Shown: one piece after another, positions 1 to 7,966 of the stretch
Position numbering within the stretch: position 1 is the first letter of the stretch
How the letters are laid out: each line of letters opens with the position of its first letter
Assembly: GCA_025923175.1 (NCBI GenBank)
Contig: JAICGL010000144.1
Coordinates: 1 to 8,653, forward strand
Reading direction: 5' to 3'
DNA from: Acidimicrobiia bacterium
Lineage (GTDB): Bacteria; Actinomycetota; Acidimicrobiia; IMCC26256; BP-133
DNA length: 8,653 nt
Notes under the pieces: generated by a model
Told to the model about the DNA's origin: nothing
The model's input: only the letters and a program-made list of their open reading frames with translations
Database searches by the model: none
Program-made: the position numbers and the translations under genes

Positions 1-418
1 GCCGCACCTACGAACTGACGTCGTTCCTCGTCGACCGGCTCGGCGCCACCAAGGAGATCGCCAGGGCGGCGCCCCTCGCATCCGGCGTGACGGTGACGGT
101 CCACGACGCCTGCCACGGCCTGCGGGTGCTGGGCCTCAAGGACTCGGGCCGCCGGCTGCTCGAGGCCGCCGGGGCGACCCTCGTGGAGATGGCCGAACCC
201 GAACAGTGCTGCGGGTTCGGCGGCACGTTCGCGGCCAAGCATGGTGAGATCTCGGCGCCGATGGCCGACGACAAGCTGGCCCAGGCCGCCGCCACCGGCG
301 CCGACTACCTGGCCGCCTGCGACTCCGGCTGCCTCCTGCACCTGACGGGCCGGCGCCGCCGGACGGGCCAGGGGCCCGAGCCCGTCCACTTCGCCGAGCT
401 CCTGGGGCGGGCGCTGCG

Positions 419-422
<4 letters not shown>
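1..422 (+). CDS. lutA: LutA-like (Fe-S)-binding protein, lactate utilisation (5' truncated)
   Basis: This is the C-terminal part of a LutA/YkgE-family cysteine-rich protein; the reading frame is open from base 3 and its start lies off the left edge. LutA is the cytosolic subunit that works with LutB and LutC in oxidising L-lactate to pyruvate. The visible part is the second CCG (cysteine-rich) domain, which in this superfamily binds an Fe-S cluster. It has HDACH (Cys codon at 111), then CCGFGG (Cys codons at 207 and 210), then CDSGC (Cys codons at 318 and 330). The spacing is C-x31-CC-x35-C-x3-C; the last pair is one residue wider than the usual CxxC. The segment RTYELTSFLVDRLG at the left edge is also typical of LutA. 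The stop TGA overlaps the GTG start of lutB by 4 nt. The family and operon assignment is firm; lactate specificity is inferred from the lutABC order. Confidence 0.9.
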
Positions 423-1957
<1,535 letters not shown>

Positions 1958-1958
1958 C

Positions 1959-1964
1959 AGAGGA
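1959..1964 (+). promoter_or_regulatory. Ribosome-binding site of lutC
   Basis: AGAGGA lies 6 nt before the GTG at 1971 and decides the start of lutC. A stronger AGGAGGAGGG tract at 1941-1950 is inside the end of lutB and 20 nt upstream of that GTG, which is too far to serve it directly. Confidence 0.55.
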
Positions 1965-1970
1965 CCTCCG

Positions 1971-2549
1971 GTGACCGCCGACCTCGTCGAACGCTTCTCG
2001 GAGATCCTGGCCGCCGTCGGCGGGACGGCCCATGGGCCTCTGGGGGTCGGGGAGGCGCTCGACCTGCTGGTGGAGCTGTGCAAGGAGCGAGCCGGAGGCT
2101 CCGCCGTCGCGCTCTCGACCGGGGATTCGGTGATCGAGCGCCTGGGGGTGGAGGGGCACCTGGGAGACGCGGGGCTGGAGGTGCTCACGCCCGAGGACGT
2201 GTTCTGGCGGGAGCGGCTGGCGGAGGCCGGGGTGGGCGTCACCGGAGCCGTCGCCGCCGCGGCGGCCAGCGGCACGGTCGGGATCACTTGCGGGCCGCTG
2301 GCACCCCGGGCAACGAGCCTCGTCCCGCCCGCGCACATTTGTCTCGTCTTGCGCGACACGATGGTCGAAGACCTCGCCGAGGCCATCCGTCGCTGCACAC
2401 CGACGGGCCCCGACGGTGATCTGCCGTCCAATCTCGTCTGGGTCAGCGGGCCGTCCCGTTCCGCCGACCTCGAGCTGGTGCTCACCGTCGGGGTGCACGG
2501 ACCCGGTTCTGTGGACGTGATCATCATCGACCAGGCGGGGATTGGGTAA
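1971..2549 (+). CDS. lutC: LutC-like LUD-domain protein, lactate utilisation
   Basis: The product, 192 residues from the GTG at 1971, is a single LUD-domain protein and the third member of the LutABC complex for L-lactate oxidation. Family signs are LTPEDVFWRERLAEAGVGVTGA, the ASGTVGI strand (usually a TGT/TGS-type segment), SLVPPAHICLV, and the C-terminal VSGPSRSADLELVLTVGVHGP followed by a short beta strand. The GTG at 1971 starts just before the conserved VERFSEIL helix and has AGAGGA 6 nt upstream. An in-frame ATG at 1887 would add 28 Pro/Arg-rich residues that only shadow the end of lutB. The gap to lutB is 13 nt, so one transcript is likely. At 192 residues it is somewhat shorter than Bacillus LutC (about 240), with the difference at the N-terminus. 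It has no Fe-S cysteine motif, as expected for LutC. Confidence 0.9.
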   Translation: MTADLVERFSEILAAVGGTAHGPLGVGEALDLLVELCKERAGGSAVALSTGDSVIERLGVEGHLGDAGLEVLTPEDVFWRERLAEAGVGVTGAVAAAAASGTVGITCGPLAPRATSLVPPAHICLVLRDTMVEDLAEAIRRCTPTGPDGDLPSNLVWVSGPSRSADLELVLTVGVHGPGSVDVIIIDQAGIG

Positions 2550-2592
2550 CCGGAAGGCGACAGAAACTGGTGCAGACAGGGCACAAGCGACG

Positions 2593-2604
2593 TTTGTCTA
2601 CAAA
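2593..2604. repeat. 12-bp dyad TTTGT-CT-ACAAA
   Basis: A perfect 5-bp inverted repeat around a 2-nt centre sits in the noncoding spacer between lutC and the protease gene. It is one of the few A/T-rich stretches in the window. It could be a regulator site or part of a promoter, but neither is shown. Confidence 0.4.
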
Positions 2605-2615
2605 ATCCGACATTT

Positions 2616-2629
2616 CCCGTCATGACGGG
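2616..2629. promoter_or_regulatory. Perfect 14-bp palindrome, candidate operator
   Basis: CCCGTCATGACGGG is identical on both strands. It lies 24 nt before the ATG of the protease gene, and its centre is 24 bp from that of the upstream TTTGT/ACAAA dyad. A gapless palindrome of this size fits a homodimeric regulator site better than a terminator, since it has no loop and no T run. The regulator is unknown; I see no clear -10/-35 pair beside it. Confidence 0.4.
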
Positions 2630-2653
2630 TGGTTCCGGTCGTTCATCGGGTGT

Positions 2654-3481
2654 ATGGACCGTCGGAAACCCCGCTCTCCGGCCAGGACGTGGCTCGTCGC
2701 GGGCTTCGTCGTGGCCGGGATGACCCTCCCCGTCTCGGCCGCCAAGGCCGGCACCATCCCCGACAACAAGCTCGGTTGGAGCAGCTGCCTGTGGCCGGCC
2801 GGCAAGACCATCACCGTGGCGGCCGACCCCGCCTACCCCTTCCCCGACAACTCCTACTCGGACCGGCTGAACGAGGCCATCGTCCGGTGGGACGGGGTAC
2901 TCCGCACCTCCCGGCGGGCGAACACCGTCGTCCGCGTGCCCGACGGCCCGGCCGACGTCCTCATCCAGTACCGGCCGCTCGAGGGCACCGACACCACCGA
3001 CGTGCTGGCCGAGACCTACCTCGAGCGCCAGGGCGACACGACCTTCACCACCAACATCGGCGTCTGCCCCGACCGCAAGCCGGCCGCCCACAGCATGCAG
3101 GCCGTCCAGATCCGCCTCGCCCCCCGGACGGACTGGTTCGCCGGCGCCGACGACGCCACCGCCAACTGGGAGAACTGCGGCGGCGGCACCTTCCGGGCCG
3201 TCAACCCCGGGCTGTGCGCCGCCACGGTCGACTTCGCCTCGACCCTGACCCACGAGCTGGGTCACGCGCTGGTCTTCTACCACCCGCAGACGCTCGACGA
3301 GATCGACAAGATTGCCGTCACCCAGGCCGACTCCGCCTCGGCGCAGGCCCGCTGCGTGGAAGCCAGCAACGAGTTCCAACCGCAGGCCACCATGTGCTCC
3401 GGCCAGGGCCAGTGGCGGGCCGAGCAGCGCACGCTGGAGACCTGGGACATCGAAACGATGCACCGCGCCTACGATCAGTAG
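2654..3481 (+). CDS. Secreted metzincin-like zinc metalloprotease
   Basis: The predicted 275-residue exported protein resembles small matrixin-type (metzincin) zinc peptidases. The N-terminus is a Sec signal peptide: a basic start (MDRRKPRSPAR), a hydrophobic core WLVAGFVVAGMTLPVSA at residues 13-29, and likely cleavage near AKA at 30-32. The zinc site is HELGHALVFYH, with His200, Glu201, His204 and His210. ATMC around Met247 is the best candidate for the metzincin Met-turn. Six cysteines remain after cleavage (45, 138, 175, 188, 234, 248), enough for three disulfides, as suits an extracellular protein. The ATG at 2654 is preferred over an in-frame GTG at 2570 because the extra 28 codons have visibly lower third-position GC and would bury the signal peptide; no good ribosome site precedes the ATG. 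The stop abuts the start of the FIST gene. The substrate is unknown. The usual Gly in HExxHxxGxxH is Val here, so activity is likely but unproven. Confidence 0.8.
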   Translation: MDRRKPRSPARTWLVAGFVVAGMTLPVSAAKAGTIPDNKLGWSSCLWPAGKTITVAADPAYPFPDNSYSDRLNEAIVRWDGVLRTSRRANTVVRVPDGPADVLIQYRPLEGTDTTDVLAETYLERQGDTTFTTNIGVCPDRKPAAHSMQAVQIRLAPRTDWFAGADDATANWENCGGGTFRAVNPGLCAATVDFASTLTHELGHALVFYHPQTLDEIDKIAVTQADSASAQARCVEASNEFQPQATMCSGQGQWRAEQRTLETWDIETMHRAYDQ

Positions 3482-4618
3482 ATGCGTTACGCCTTCGGGC
3501 TGTCCGAGCATCCGGTGCCGTCGCAGGCCGTCGGTGAGGCCGTCGGGCAGGTTCTCGAGGCGATGAGCGACGAGCGGCCCGACCTCGTCGTGCTGTTCGC
3601 CTCGCCCCACCATGTCGGCGCGTTCGAGGACGTCGCCTCGTCGGTTCGGGGCCTCCTCGACCCCACCGTCCTGCTGGGCGGCACCGCCGGGGCGGTGATT
3701 GGCGGGGGCCGGGAGGTGGAGGAATCCCCCGCCCTCTCCCTCTTCGCCGCCCGGCTGCCCGAGACGCTCCTGACGCCCGTTCGCCTGGAAGTCGTCCCCA
3801 CCCCCGACGGCCCGTCGCTGATCGGCTGGCCCGACCACCCCGACGGCACCATGCTCCTCCTCGCCGACCCGTTCACGTTCCCGGCCGACGCCTTCCTCGA
3901 ACGGGTCAACGAGGACCTGCCCAAGCTGCAGGTCATCGGGGGGTTGGCCTCGGCGGCCATGCAGCCCGGCGGCAACCGGCTCGTGGTCGACGACCAGATC
4001 ACCGACGCCGGCGCCGTGGGTGCGCTGCTGGCGGGCGGTGTCGAGATCCGCACTGTCGTCTCGCAGGGCTGCCGGCCGGTGGGCAAGCCCTATGTCGTGA
4101 CCAAGTCGGACCGGAACTTCATCCTCGAGCTCGGCGGCAAGCCCGCCCTGCACCGGCTCCAGGAGACGGCCACCGACGCCTCCGACGAGGAGCGGGAGCT
4201 GATGCGGAGGGGGCTGCAGATCGGCTGCGTCGTCGACGAGACGCGGCTCGAATTCAGCCGCGGCGACTTCCTCGTGCGGGGCGTGGTCGGCGCCGATCAG
4301 AACAGCGGTGCCATCGCCGTGGGGGACACCATCGAAGTGGGCCGCACCGTGCAGTTCCAGGTTCGCGACGCCGGCTCTGCCGACGAGGATCTGCGCGATC
4401 TCCTGACGTCGGCCCAGGCCGACGCCGCCCTGCTCTTCACGTGCAACGGGCGGGGCCAGCGGCTCTTCGGCGAGGCCGACCACGACGCCGGCGTCGTGGA
4501 CCAGCTCCTCGGCCCCCTCCCCCTGGCGGGGTGCTTCTGCGCCGGTGAGCTCGGGCCCGTCGGGGCGCGCAACTTCCTCCACGGCTTCACAGCCAGCCTC
4601 GCCCTGTTCACCTCCTAA
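3482..4618 (+). CDS. FIST N- and C-domain protein (predicted small-ligand sensor)
   Basis: The 378-residue product is a stand-alone FIST protein (F-box and intracellular signal transduction family), with an N-terminal FIST domain at about residues 20-220 and a FIST_C domain at about 225-360. Supporting segments are LVVLFASPHH, the glycine-rich VLLGGTAGAVIGGGREVEE, LQVIGGLASA, the central VSQGCRPVGKPYVVTK, ALLFTCNGRG, and the characteristic C-terminal GCFCAGELGPVGARNFLHGF. FIST domains are proposed to bind small ligands such as amino acids in signalling proteins. This one has no attached kinase, cyclase or methyl-accepting domain, no signal peptide and no membrane segment, so it is probably cytosolic. 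The ATG directly follows the TAG stop of the protease gene, with no recognisable ribosome site upstream, so translation probably depends on ribosomes ending the protease gene. Family assignment is strong; ligand and output are unknown. Confidence 0.88.
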   Translation: MRYAFGLSEHPVPSQAVGEAVGQVLEAMSDERPDLVVLFASPHHVGAFEDVASSVRGLLDPTVLLGGTAGAVIGGGREVEESPALSLFAARLPETLLTPVRLEVVPTPDGPSLIGWPDHPDGTMLLLADPFTFPADAFLERVNEDLPKLQVIGGLASAAMQPGGNRLVVDDQITDAGAVGALLAGGVEIRTVVSQGCRPVGKPYVVTKSDRNFILELGGKPALHRLQETATDASDEERELMRRGLQIGCVVDETRLEFSRGDFLVRGVVGADQNSGAIAVGDTIEVGRTVQFQVRDAGSADEDLRDLLTSAQADAALLFTCNGRGQRLFGEADHDAGVVDQLLGPLPLAGCFCAGELGPVGARNFLHGFTASLALFTS

Positions 4619-4619
4619 A

Positions 4620-4638
4620 ACACTCCGCGGGGGAGTGT
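4620..4638 (+). terminator. Hairpin after the FIST gene, candidate terminator
   Basis: ACACTCC pairs perfectly with GGAGTGT around a GCGGG loop (7-bp stem, 5-nt loop), starting 2 nt after the FIST stop codon. No T run follows, so it is not a classical intrinsic terminator, though U-less hairpin terminators have been proposed in actinobacteria. Position supports the call more than sequence does. Confidence 0.5.
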
Positions 4639-4698
4639 GTGGCGGTGACCACATCGGGTAGCCACGGGGAAAGGCCTAGCGGCCGGGGCACTGTCATG

Positions 4699-4715
4699 TC
4701 GGGGGACACCCCCGA
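4699..4715 (+). repeat. Hairpin TCGGGGG-ACA-CCCCCGA
   Basis: A perfect 7-bp stem with a 3-nt ACA loop lies in the FIST-tkt spacer, upstream of the candidate tkt -10 box. It could act as a second terminator for read-through from the FIST gene, or as DNA-level structure near the -35 region. No T run follows. Confidence 0.45.
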
Positions 4716-4719
4716 ACCC

Positions 4720-4736
4720 CCGGCGGTGGCCGCCGG
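4720..4736 (+). repeat. Hairpin CCGGCGG-TGG-CCGCCGG
   Basis: A perfect 7-bp stem with a TGG loop starts 4 nt after the previous hairpin and ends at the base before the candidate tkt -10 box. Being upstream of the probable transcription start, it is unlikely to be a leader attenuator for tkt unless transcription starts earlier. Confidence 0.45.
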
Positions 4737-4742
4737 TAGGCT
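4737..4742 (+). promoter_or_regulatory. Candidate -10 box of the tkt-tal promoter
   Basis: TAGGCT fits the actinobacterial TANNNT -10 pattern and would give a 5' leader of about 27 nt before tkt. No TTGACA-like -35 is present; the matching position reads GAACCC. The bases overlap a short direct repeat, AGGCTG at 4738-4743 and 4746-4751. Confidence 0.4.
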
Positions 4743-4759
4743 GGCAGGCTGATCCATAC

Positions 4760-4765
4760 GGAGGG
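4760..4765 (+). promoter_or_regulatory. Ribosome-binding site of tkt
   Basis: GGAGGG lies 10 nt before the ATG at 4776, in the short leader downstream of the candidate -10 box. It supports this ATG as the start. Confidence 0.65.
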
Positions 4766-4775
4766 AAAGGCGCGC

Positions 4776-6830
4776 ATGGCGAACGAGCTCGAGACCAAGG
4801 CCATCAACGTGATCCGGGGGCTGGCGATGGACGCCGTCCAGAAGGCCAACTCCGGGCATCCGGGAACGGCCATGGCCCTCGCTCCGCTGGCCCACGTGCT
4901 CTACACGCGCGTCATGCGCTACGACGCGGCCGAGCCCGACTGGCCCGACCGCGACCGGTTCATCCTCTCGGCCGGGCACGCCTCGATGCTGCTCTACGCC
5001 ATGCTTTACCTCACCGGGACCGGAGGCTCCGACAGCCTCACGCTCGACGACATCAAGAACTTCCGGCAGTGGGGTTCACGCACCGCCGGCCACCCGGAGT
5101 ACGGCCACGCTCCCGGTATCGAGGTGACCACCGGCCCGCTGGGCCAAGGGTTCGCCAACGGCGTGGGCATGGCCATCGCCGAGGAAAACCTGCGGGCCCG
5201 CTTCGGCTCCGACGTGTGCGACCACCGCATCTTCGCCATCTGCTCCGACGGCGACCTGTCGGAGGGCATCAGCCACGAGGCTGGCTCGCTGGCCGGGCAC
5301 CTCGGCCTCGGCCGGCTCGTCTACGTGTACGACGACAACCACATCACGATCGACGGCACGACCGAGATCGCTCTGAGCGACGAGGCGGGCAAGCGGTTCG
5401 AGGCCTACGGCTGGCACGTCGTCCAGGCCGGCGAGGTGGCGGAGGACACCGAGGCACTCGAGGCCGCGCTGCGGGAGGGCATCGCCGAGGAGGATCGACC
5501 CTCCCTCATCATCCTCCGCAGCCACATCGGCTACCCGTCCCCCAACTTCATCGACACCCCGAAGGCGCACGGCGAACCGCTCGGCGCCGAGGAAGTGGCC
5601 CGCGTGAAGGAGATCCTCGGCATGCCGCCGGAGGATTTCTGGGCTCCCGACGACGTGCTGGAGCTCTACCGGCAGGCCGGGCGGCGGGGGGCAGCCGAAC
5701 GGCAGGCCTGGATGCAACGGGTCGAGCAGCTCCACGTCTCGGAGCCGGAACTGGCCGAGGAGTACGTCACCTGCCTCGCCGGGCGGGGCCGGCTGGGTTG
5801 GGAGCAGAAGCTGCCGTCGTGGCCGGCGGGCGAGCAGATCGCCACCCGGGCTGCCTGCGCCGACGCCCTCAACGCCATCGCCGGGCTCGTGCCCGGGCTC
5901 CTGGGCGGCGGCGCCGACCTGACCGGCAACACCGGCACCAAGCTGTCGGGCTTCGGGGTCTTCTCCCGGGAGGACCGCAAAGGCCGCCAGCTCTACTTCG
6001 GTGTGCGGGAGCACGCCATGGGTTCGTCGATGAACGGGATGGCGCTGCACGGCGGCGTCCTCCCGTTCGGCGGAACCTTCCTGATCTTCTCCGACTACAT
6101 GCGGGCATCTGTCCGCCTCGCCGCCCTCGAGCAGGCGCGCACCGCCTTCGTGTGGTCGCACGACTCGGTCGGGCTCGGGGAGGACGGGCCGACGCACCAG
6201 CCGATCGAGCACCTCGCCTCGCTGCGGGCCATCCCGGGCCTGCGGGTCATCCGGCCGGCCGACGCCAACGAGACGTCGCAGGCGTGGAGGGTCCACCTCA
6301 ACTCCGACGGGCCCAGCGCCTTCATCCTCTCCCGCCAGAAGCTCCCGGTCCTGGAGGGGACGGCGGAGCGGGCGGAGGCGGGCGTGGCGCGGGGCGCCTA
6401 CGTCCTCGTCGACGAAACCGGCGACCTCGACCTCGTTCTCATCGGCACCGGGTCCGAAGTATCGGTCTGCGTCGACGCGCAGAAGGCCCTGGCGGAGTCG
6501 GGCACCTCGGTCCGCGTGGTGTCGATGCCGTGCTGGGAGCTGTTCCAGCTCCTCTCCGAGGAGGAGCAGGCGGCGGTGCTGCCTCCCACCGTGCCCACTC
6601 TGGCCGTGGAAGCGGCCGCCACCATGGGCTGGGAGCGCTTCGCCGACGACACCATCGGCCTCGACCGTTTCGGGGCTTCGGCCCCGGGGGCCACGGCCCT
6701 GGAGAATCTGGGTTTCACCCCGCAATGCGTTGTCGACCGGGCGCTGGCCCTGTTGACCACCGGCGGAAACCGCAGGGCCACCCCCCCGGGGTTCGGCGGA
6801 GCCACCGCTGAGAGGAGAGAGCAGCCATGA
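4776..6830 (+). CDS. tkt: Transketolase
   Basis: The 684-residue thiamine diphosphate enzyme moves two-carbon ketol units in the cytosol between xylulose-5-P and ribose-5-P or erythrose-4-P, in the non-oxidative pentose phosphate pathway. The ThDP-binding N-terminal domain has NSGHPG with His28, and a Mg/ThDP motif from SDGDLSEG (Asp158) to DDNH (Asn188). His265 in KAHGEPLG is the substrate-site histidine. The middle domain has VREHAMGS with Glu412, the catalytic cofactor-activating glutamate, and the SVGLGEDGPTHQPIEH loop. The C-terminal domain has IGTGSEV and the FGASAPG segment near the end. Length is normal for the family (about 660-700), but about 23 residues after VVDRALALL form an odd Gly/Pro/Arg-rich tail. 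The ATG is supported by GGAGGG 10 nt upstream. The stop overlaps tal by 4 nt (ATGA), so both enzymes are coupled. Confidence 0.97.
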   Translation: MANELETKAINVIRGLAMDAVQKANSGHPGTAMALAPLAHVLYTRVMRYDAAEPDWPDRDRFILSAGHASMLLYAMLYLTGTGGSDSLTLDDIKNFRQWGSRTAGHPEYGHAPGIEVTTGPLGQGFANGVGMAIAEENLRARFGSDVCDHRIFAICSDGDLSEGISHEAGSLAGHLGLGRLVYVYDDNHITIDGTTEIALSDEAGKRFEAYGWHVVQAGEVAEDTEALEAALREGIAEEDRPSLIILRSHIGYPSPNFIDTPKAHGEPLGAEEVARVKEILGMPPEDFWAPDDVLELYRQAGRRGAAERQAWMQRVEQLHVSEPELAEEYVTCLAGRGRLGWEQKLPSWPAGEQIATRAACADALNAIAGLVPGLLGGGADLTGNTGTKLSGFGVFSREDRKGRQLYFGVREHAMGSSMNGMALHGGVLPFGGTFLIFSDYMRASVRLAALEQARTAFVWSHDSVGLGEDGPTHQPIEHLASLRAIPGLRVIRPADANETSQAWRVHLNSDGPSAFILSRQKLPVLEGTAERAEAGVARGAYVLVDETGDLDLVLIGTGSEVSVCVDAQKALAESGTSVRVVSMPCWELFQLLSEEEQAAVLPPTVPTLAVEAAATMGWERFADDTIGLDRFGASAPGATALENLGFTPQCVVDRALALLTTGGNRRATPPGFGGATAERREQP
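6813..6817 (+). promoter_or_regulatory. Ribosome-binding site of tal inside the tkt 3' end
   Basis: AGGAG, within the purine tract AGAGGAGAGA at 6811-6820, lies 9 nt before the tal ATG. It is read as codons of the transketolase tail, so tal can be started both directly and by coupling through the ATGA overlap. Confidence 0.65.
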
Positions 6831-7921
6831 CATCCCCCATCGCCCGCCTCAACGAGTACGGCCAGAGCCCCTGGTACGACAACATCCGCCGGTCGCTGCT
6901 GGAGAGCGGTGAGCTGACCCGGATGATCACCGACGATGGGATCCGGGGCGTCACGTCGAACCCGACGATCTTCGAGAAGGCGATCTCGGCCGGCACCGAG
7001 TACGACGACACGATCCAGGCGCTGGCCCGCCAGGGCCTGAGCAGCGAGGACATCGGCTGGGAGCTGCTGGCCACCGACGTCGGCACGGCCGCCGATCTCC
7101 TCCGTCCGACCTTTGACGCCTGCGGCGGCGCCGACGGGTTCGTGTCCATCGAGGTTTCGCCGGAGCTCGCCGCCGACACGGCGGGGACGGTCGACCAGGC
7201 CCGCCAACTCCACGAGCGTCTCGACCGGCCCACCGTGATGGTGAAGATCCCGGCCACGCCCGAGGGCATCCCGGCCATCGAGACGATGATCGGCGAAGGC
7301 CGCAACATCAACGTGACGCTCATCTTCTCGCTCGTCCGCTACGGCGAGGTGATCGAGGCGTACTTCTCCGGCCTGGAGCGGCTCGCCGCCGCCGGCGGTG
7401 ACCTGTCGGCGGTGAACTCGGTGGCGTCGTTCTTCGTGTCCCGCGTCGACACCGAGGCCGACCGGCGCCTGCCGGAAGGCCATCCCCTCCGGGGGAAGGT
7501 GGCGGTGGCCAACGCCAAGCTGGCCTACCAGCTGTTCAAGGAGCGCCACTCGGGCGCCCGCTGGGACGCGCTGGCCGAGCAGGGCGCCAAGGTGCAGCGG
7601 CCGCTGTGGGCGTCGACGTCGACGAAGAACCCCGAGTACTCCGACACGCTCTACGTCGACGAACTCGTCGGCCGGGACACGGTCAACACCCTGGCGCCCG
7701 CCTCGATCGAAGCGCTGCGCGACCACGGCAACCCGCGAGCCGACACGGTCGAAGACGACATCGAAGGGGCTCGGGCCGTGATGGACGGCCTGGCGATGGC
7801 CGGCGTCGACTACGACGACCTCACGAAGACGATCGAGCGGGAGGGTGTCGACGCCTTCGCCCGCTCCTACCACGACTTCATCGACGCCCTCGACAAGCGC
7901 AAGGAAGAAATCACCGGCTAG
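6827..7921 (+). CDS. tal: Transaldolase
   Basis: The 364-residue cytosolic aldolase-type TIM-barrel enzyme moves a dihydroxyacetone unit from sedoheptulose-7-P to glyceraldehyde-3-P, giving erythrose-4-P and fructose-6-P. The signature GVTSNPTIF is at residues 41-49. The Schiff-base lysine is Lys140 in VMVKIPAT. RNINVTLIFSL, SVASFFVSRVDTEAD, and QRPLWASTSTKNP with YVDELVGRDTVNTL follow in the usual order. The length matches the long TalB-like form found in actinobacteria and cyanobacteria rather than the short (about 215-residue) form. The start overlaps the tkt stop by 4 nt. Together with tkt it supplies the whole carbon-shuffling part of the pentose phosphate pathway. No truncation or missing key residue is seen. 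Confidence 0.96.
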   Translation: MTSPIARLNEYGQSPWYDNIRRSLLESGELTRMITDDGIRGVTSNPTIFEKAISAGTEYDDTIQALARQGLSSEDIGWELLATDVGTAADLLRPTFDACGGADGFVSIEVSPELAADTAGTVDQARQLHERLDRPTVMVKIPATPEGIPAIETMIGEGRNINVTLIFSLVRYGEVIEAYFSGLERLAAAGGDLSAVNSVASFFVSRVDTEADRRLPEGHPLRGKVAVANAKLAYQLFKERHSGARWDALAEQGAKVQRPLWASTSTKNPEYSDTLYVDELVGRDTVNTLAPASIEALRDHGNPRADTVEDDIEGARAVMDGLAMAGVDYDDLTKTIEREGVDAFARSYHDFIDALDKRKEEITG

Positions 7922-7951
7922 GGGCGGCGCCGCCGGTCGGGGCGCACAAGG

Positions 7952-7957
7952 TAGCGT
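7952..7957 (+). promoter_or_regulatory. Candidate -10 box of the pfkB-family kinase
   Basis: TAGCGT in the context GGTAGCGT lies 9 nt before the ATG at 7967. It resembles the candidate tkt -10 (GGTAGGCT). The usual distance from -10 to transcription start would put the mRNA 5' end within about 3 nt of the ATG. No -35 match is visible. Confidence 0.45.
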
Positions 7958-7966
7958 CGGGTTCTC

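Noticed and set aside
2570..2653. Upstream GTG start adding 28 residues to the protease
   Set aside because: A GGAAGG at 2552-2557 could serve it, but third-position GC in the extension is about 63 percent, far below the neighbouring genes. It would also place a long polar segment before the signal peptide and cover both dyads. It cannot be fully excluded.
5244..5252. Transketolase reads SDG rather than GDG at the ThDP/Mg motif
   Set aside because: The metal-binding Asp and the following Gly are kept, and SDGDL-type motifs with a later DDNH are a known transketolase variant, so this is not an anomaly.
5069..6833. Long alternative frames on both strands across tkt (580 codons on +, 585 codons on -)
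   Set aside because: Both are compositional shadows of tkt. They are Arg/Gly/Pro-rich without domains, while tkt itself has complete catalytic motifs.
7923..7934. Perfect palindrome GGCGGCGCCGCC just after tal
   Set aside because: It has no loop and no T run, and such GC-only palindromes are expected often at this base composition. It could be a weak terminator but the evidence is too thin to annotate.
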